11,814 nucleotides of DNA from Cyclostephanos tholiformis (Eukaryota; Bacillariophyta; Thalassiosirophyceae; Thalassiosirales; Thalassiosiraceae): the NCBI GenBank assembly GCA_036939975.1, contig JALLPB010000999.1, forward strand, positions 1-11,814, read 5' to 3'. This document shows positions 7,801 to 11,814 of this stretch, one piece after another. The notes beneath the pieces are model-generated. The model saw only the letters and a list, made by a program, of their open reading frames with translations. It was not told the origin of the DNA and did no database searches. Position 1 is the stretch's first letter; the number at the start of each line of letters is the position of its first letter. The position numbers and the translations under genes were made by a program.

Positions 7801-8453
7801 TTCACTTTCAGATGAATCCTTTCTGATTCTTCATTGATAATTTTGTGGAACGTCGATGGCTGGTTCCTGCGCCTTCTCGGCAGTGCACCTGGTGTTTGGT
7901 CAAGATGCTCACATGTATCAAATCAATATGGTTGCTGAGTGGAGGTGGTTGGATGAAATAGTTGAAAGGGGTTCTGTGGTAGAGGAAAAGCCCCGAACTG
8001 CCAAGTGAGAGGTATTTCAAAAGCCCAAGATTGGAAGGGGAGACAAGCTCGGACTCACCAAAAACTGGCTTCTCCACTTACAGTGACTGTTTTAAAAAGT
8101 GACAAGGAAGGTGATGTTATTTACATAACCAAAATTCGCAAGTGAGTATGTTTTGAATAGCGAAAAGACAAACCGTAATATTTTAAAAGTCCAAAATTGT
8201 CCAGTGGGTACAGATGAAAAGTCTTTTTTATCGGTGTGTCAGTTTAAAAGTCAAATATGCAGACAGGTGGTGTACAGAATAAAAGTGGCGAAATTTGGTG
8301 TGATAGAGTTAAAGTGAGATTGGTATTGTATGGCCTGACCTCCAGGTGAATACATTTAGCTCTTCCCCCCCCCCCCAAAAGAAATGCAGGTTTAAAATGG
8401 CGGGATAATATGCAAGGCCCAAAATTTGGCTCGTACATATTATTATGGTTTCA
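7801..8453. other. Non-coding flank of the MULE with repeated A/T motifs and a C12 tract
   Basis: No credible gene. A minus-strand ORF at 7808-8077 (89 residues) has no recognisable domain. Loose copies of a TTTTAAAAGT-CCAAAATT-like motif occur near 8016, 8088, 8181, 8242, 8278 and 8391; they could be subterminal repeats of the MULE, although I found no partner on its other side. A run of 12 C lies at 8365-8376. Confidence 0.45.
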
Positions 8454-8537
8454 ATACTACGTGTAACTATGTTCTACGTATTTTCTACAGGAAGTGTTAG
8501 CAAAGTGTTAGGTCAATTGATTTGTTACACGTAGTAT
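8454..8537. repeat. 14-bp perfect inverted repeat enclosing 56 bp
   Basis: ATACTACGTGTAAC (8454-8467) and its exact reverse complement GTTACACGTAGTAT (8524-8537). The loop contains AAGTGTTAG twice in close succession. No target duplication flanks it. It lies about 340 bp upstream of the TBL-type ATG, so it may be a small fold-back element or part of the upstream regulatory region. Confidence 0.75.
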
Positions 8538-8867
8538 CGCTCTCCCCATCTATCCGTTCTCACAAAAAAAAAGCAAAAAAAATGCCTTGTTCGAACGGCA
8601 AATGCCATCGCATTAAACAATAACAACTTGGACCTACCTAGACATTTTTAACCAAATCGGAATCTTCATACGCCAAGAGGACACTGCCATTAGCGTCGCA
8701 GTTTGAACCGAGTGAGAGGGCTGCTCTCCTTCCAGACCTAGTCTGGGGATCATAAGCTATTGAAACGCCATCGGAATTTGTTGCTGGCGTCATCCGAACG
8801 ATCGTCTCATCTCCAAACTCAGCTGATTGTCTTGGTATTCAATTCTTCAAACCGTGCCCCCAGGCGG
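8538..8867 (+). other. Upstream region of the TBL-type gene
   Basis: Composition changes here from CpG-poor transposon sequence to CpG-containing sequence typical of the gene. I see no convincing TATA box. Two A-rich tracts lie at 8565-8581. The 5' UTR probably falls within the last 200 bases, but its start cannot be fixed from sequence. Confidence 0.4.
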
Positions 8868-8873
8868 ATGTAA
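8868..8873 (+). promoter_or_regulatory. Start-stop mini-uORF (ATG TAA) before the main ATG
   Basis: ATG at 8868-8870 is followed at once by TAA (8871-8873). The main ATG begins at 8875, one base later and in another frame. In other eukaryotes such start-stop elements can hold ribosomes and lower translation of the next ORF. Whether the transcript includes it is inferred, not shown. Confidence 0.5.
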
Positions 8874-8874
8874 T

Positions 8875-10180
8875 ATGACGGAAGCGACTGACAGATACGC
8901 CGTTGGCACGAGAGTTGGGGCCTTCTTCGGGCTCATGTTCATGCTTGCGAGCCTTCCTGTCCGAAATAGCATCCCTTTTGAATTTCCTCGAGCAGGGAAA
9001 GCCGATACCATTCAAGATGGCTTCATTGAAAAGAAAGACTACGCGTACTCAATATACTCAACAAAGAAACACGCAACGATAGGATTCAATAAGAGTGCAA
9101 TCCCAGTGGAGCAAGGCATGATCGACGGCGCTAAAGGCGGCCATTGGGAATATGTCGAAGACACCACACCACCGTACATATTTTCCCCGCAATCGTGCAT
9201 GGCTAGCTGCATAGAGAAAGGCGATTGCATCAAGGCAGAAAAATACTGCCCTTCAAACTTGATGAACTGGGTCTATAGAGACATAAATAACAAGCCCTAC
9301 CCGAGATTTGATGTGAGTGGGTTCCGGACGAAAATGAAAAATAGGAGGATTCTTTTTGTTGGATCAAGCTTAGTTCGTCAACAAGTTCAGGCATTGGTTT
9401 GGACGTTGGGCCACAGTGAAGTCAAGTGGAACAAGTCACAAGCCAAATGCACATCAACACGTTTTTGCATGCTTGACGTGCAAAGCAACATTACTATTTG
9501 CTATCGTTTTATGGGAACTATGGCAACGAGGATCTACCATGAGGACAACTTCACTTTGGATCATCATCTACGGGGGGACGGCGACAGCTCGTGTTTACTT
9601 CATGATGAGATACTTGTCGAGTCGGACAAATTTGATGTGGCATTCATCCAAGGTAGTATACCGTGGTATGTTAATCTTCCACGGAAGCTGAATTCTTCAT
9701 CTAGCCCATTTGAATGGGTGCAAAAGATGGTACCAATAGTGTACCGCGACGCTATGGACGCATTACTTTCAAATATATCACAGCGAACAAAGACTGTTTT
9801 CGTCCTAGGGCAAATTGGGATGGGTTGCGCTAACAAAAGCGAGCCCGAACCATTCAGTGTGAATAATATACCGTCATCTTATGGCTGGAATCTTGCACCA
9901 AAATTGTGGGATACTTCTCTGTCTTTGATACGTGAAAAGGAGGTGAATGTTCAAGTCATCGATGCTCGGGATCCATTGATGCAGAGTGTTCACGCCCATC
10001 CAGTGCGGGCACCTGATCATGACTGCCTGCATTTTTGCATGAACTCAGCCGCTATTAACATTTATCTCGACATGTATTNGGGCACCTGATCATGACTGCC
10101 TGCATTTTTGCATGAACTCAGCCGCTATTAACATTTATCTCGACATGTATTGGGTTGAAGTGTTCTCCCATTCTAAATAG
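8875..10180 (+). CDS. PC-esterase / trichome-birefringence-like (TBL) protein, predicted Golgi type II membrane protein
   Basis: Likely transfers or removes acyl (acetyl) groups on extracellular polysaccharides or glycans in the Golgi lumen, as in the PMR5N/PC-esterase family; the substrate is unknown. I start at ATG 8875; the frame opens upstream only from TTG. Residues 14-29 form a hydrophobic signal anchor with a short N-terminal tail. Residues 108-125 are Cys-rich, like the PMR5N region. ILFVGSSLVRQQ (159-170) is the GDS-type block with the putative nucleophile Ser165, but Asp is replaced by Ser164. FDVAFIQGSIPWY (253-265) fits the third conserved block. DHDCLHFC (381-388) holds the D-x-x-H pair Asp383/His386. 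Seven N-glycosylation sequons (N72, 186, 205, 225, 273, 300, 320) fit a lumenal domain. As assembled, the frame ends at 10089 after an N, within a duplicated 72-bp block. Counting that block once gives 410 residues ending in TAG at 10178-10180. No intron is needed. Confidence 0.85.
10007..10151. other. Assembly join: 72-bp duplicated contig overlap around a single N
   Basis: Positions 10007-10078 and 10080-10151 are identical, 72 bases each, separated by N at 10079. This is best read as two contig ends that overlap but were not merged. It falls in the last codons of the TBL-type gene and creates a false early stop. Confidence 0.93.
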
Positions 10181-10225
10181 AGCATAATATTCAATTTTGT
10201 ATTTTGTACTTGTTGCTAGTTCTTA

Positions 10226-10244
10226 ACTACACATCATGTGTAGT
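10226..10244 (+). other. Short perfect hairpin in the 3' region of the TBL-type gene
   Basis: ACTACACA, loop TCA, TGTGTAGT: an 8-bp perfect stem with a 3-base loop, starting 46 bases after the TAG stop. It may be an RNA structure in the 3' UTR. No AATAAA signal was seen nearby. Short hairpins of this size can occur by chance. Confidence 0.5.
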
Positions 10245-10585
10245 CATCAAGTCCTCTGAGTGCGATTGAGTCAAGTAATTGGCGCTTTAAATTGATATGT
10301 ACATTCACATAGGTAGATGATATTGCATAGCATTTTCCCTCGTGAATAATGAACTAGAGTTAGCATTGTTTTGGCCAAATATATATCCGATATCGACATC
10401 GCTCTAGCCACCCACCAGCGACGACATAGTTCCACAATGATCAGAACGATTATCGCTCGTCATCCTCCTCTCCTCTTCCAAATCCGGCATGGGAAAGGTC
10501 TTAACTTCTCCGCCCAATTTCCAATTTCTTCACCCATTCGACGAAAGGAATTGCGACAGCGAGGAATGCGTTCTCTATGGCAATT
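10245..10585. other. Intergenic sequence downstream of the TBL-type gene
   Basis: AT-rich at first, then rising in CpG after about 10380. The plus-strand ORF 10371-10667 opens without a defensible start and runs into the second assembly join. I see no gene or RNA here. Confidence 0.45.
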
Positions 10586-10730
10586 AGCAATTAGCGCGAG
10601 CCCCCCCCACGTGTATGGGGTAGTGCCAAACTCAACAGTTCGTTCGATAGTGATTCCNAGCAATTAGCGCGAGCCCCCCCCACGTGTATGGGGTAGTGCC
10701 AAACTCAACAGTTCGTTCGATAGTGATTCC
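10586..10730. other. Second assembly join: 72-bp duplicated overlap around a single N
   Basis: Positions 10586-10657 and 10659-10730 are identical, 72 bases each, around N at 10658. The length equals that of the join at 10007-10151, which points to an assembler overlap setting. ORFs crossing this point are not reliable. Confidence 0.93.
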
Positions 10731-11814
10731 GTCGACGATGATTCGTAGAGCACGTCCGATGCCAGAAGCAACCTCGTCCCTTGATCGTCATCACCGAGAT
10801 GCAGATCTCGATAGCCGACATTTTTTCACCATCCTCAGCGCGGCCACCATCTCTCGACATCGTGGTCGGGGGTCATCGTCCAAATCGTCGACGCTTGCGC
10901 TCTCACGGCGAGGCACGGTCGACGACGTGTCTTTTCGCCCCCCCCCCCCCCCCCCCCCCCTCGACACCACGATCGTCCTCCTTCTGTCGCGGACGATGAC
11001 GCGTGAATGGGGGGGGGTATGGGAGATACGTCGAGTAGATGGAGGATGCGCGTAAACCGATCCCCCCACCACTCCTGAGCCAGCATCCAAAATTCGATCG
11101 CTTGCGCGTGCGTCGATGATTCGCATCCGCACGTAACCGCTCCCGAAGTCGTCATCGCGAATCATCGGACGACACGACACCGCGCTCGCGTGGGATCCAA
11201 ACGCGAGAAACGACCAGCGCCGTCGGGCCACGCACGTCCCAAGCTCGGGGGTCCGCGTCTCCGTCCTGGCGGAGTTTGTAGGCGTATCCCATTTCCAGCG
11301 CGATTCCATGTTCGGGGGGGGGGTCTGGGAACTTCGCCGGCCCGTGCGTCGATCGCACGCCATATTTTGACATTCGTCGCGCATCCCGAATCTACGTTAC
11401 GTTGGAGGGGGGCGGTACGTCACGATGGATAGACGATGATCCTCGACGAGGGGCATTTTAGCGAGTATCATCCGCCGGGATGGAGACTGGCGGAGGATAG
11501 TTAAACGTTGCCGTCGAGCCTCGCAGGCGGAATACGACGAGAATGACATAAGGATGATGCGCTCCAGGTGAAGATGCTACCAAAGAGAAAGATGAGGATC
11601 GTTTGCCCCGAGCGAGTGATGGTAGGACCAACAGCAGCGATGGAGTCGCGCCTCTGGGGGGGCGGATAGATGAAATCTGAGATCTGTTACACCCGCATAG
11701 GTAAGTTAGAATTCCAGAATAATATTATTACACGAAAAAAAGCGAGAAAACTAAACAAAACATTGGAGCATTCCCAAAAACATAAAAACATAAAGACATA
11801 TGCTGTTTTGACAT
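10731..11814. other. CpG-rich region with G/C homopolymers, no supported gene
   Basis: CGA/TCG-rich from 10731 to about 11560, with AT-rich sequence from about 11700. Because stop codons are rare at this composition, long ORFs open on both strands (10684-11055 plus, 10791-11384 minus, 11190-11432 plus). They overlap, none shows a domain, and several cross homopolymers that encode glycine or proline runs. An AG|GTAAGT splice-donor consensus spans 11699-11706; a 31-codon plus-strand ORF (MLPKRKMRIV...) ends before it in TAG. This may be the 5' part of a gene to the right, but that is a guess. Confidence 0.4.
10938..10960. repeat. Poly-C tract, 23 bases
   Basis: Uninterrupted run of 23 C. Further tracts in the same region are G9 at 11009-11017 and G10 at 11314-11323. 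Length is prone to sequencing error and affects every frame that crosses it. Confidence 0.9.

Noticed and set aside
8827..8874. 16-residue N-terminal extension of the TBL-type protein from TTG
   Set aside because: TTG is not a usual start in eukaryotes, and the ATG at 8875 gives a short cytosolic tail before the signal anchor, as expected for a type II Golgi protein.
10007..10151. Real tandem duplication at the end of the TBL-type gene
   Set aside because: The copies are identical, separated by a lone N, and the second N site has exactly the same 72-bp arrangement. An assembly artefact is far more likely.
10684..11432. Genes in the CpG-rich right end
   Set aside because: ORFs overlap on both strands and pass through poly-C/poly-G runs. 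Few stops are expected at this composition, and no domain is visible.

Overview
The window looks like nuclear DNA of a eukaryotic alga, most likely a diatom or related stramenopile. The reverse transcriptase, MULE and DDE transposase fragments resemble, from memory and without a database check, families common in those genomes. The one intact gene has the signal-anchor and N-glycosylation layout of a Golgi enzyme. There are no bacterial operons, Shine-Dalgarno sites, tRNAs, rRNAs or CRISPR arrays.

Layout. (1) Positions 1-4804 hold a decayed retroelement on the minus strand. In transcription order it has a gag-like region with a CCCH zinc knuckle (about 4804-3648), a reverse transcriptase core (about 3290-2509), and an RNase H-like tail (about 407-48). 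The reverse transcriptase frame is split by a separate 1.29 kb insertion (1217-2508) with matching inverted ends and a candidate 4-bp target duplication. Skipping the insertion brings the reading frame back on the far side. (2) Positions 4949-5575 carry a broken DDE_Tnp_4 (PIF/Harbinger or IS5-like) transposase, minus strand. (3) Positions 5759-7800 carry a nearly full-length but frameshifted Mutator-like (MULE) transposase, minus strand. (4) Positions 7801-8874 are non-coding and include a 14-bp perfect inverted repeat. (5) Positions 8875-10180 encode, on the plus strand, a PC-esterase/trichome-birefringence-like (TBL) protein, the only intact gene I can support. A start-stop mini-uORF sits one base before its ATG. 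(6) Positions 10181-11814 contain a small 3' hairpin and then a very CpG-rich stretch with long poly-C/poly-G tracts and no gene I can defend.

Two single-N positions (10079 and 10658) are each flanked by exactly 72 bp of identical sequence on both sides. These look like unmerged contig overlaps. The first one falsely truncates the TBL gene; counting one copy only gives a clean 410-residue protein ending at 10180.

The common thread on the left is decay of silenced transposons. CpG is nearly absent there (2 in 3901-4500 and 5 in 6361-6960 by hand count, against 26 in 9121-9720). Several apparent Asp-to-Asn changes at expected catalytic positions lie in CpA context, as CpG deamination would produce. 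Two short tandem duplications (13 and 28 bp) have each broken a transposon frame. I found no sign of a novel multi-gene system; the interest lies in the nested, decayed mobile-element record next to an unusual TBL-type gene.
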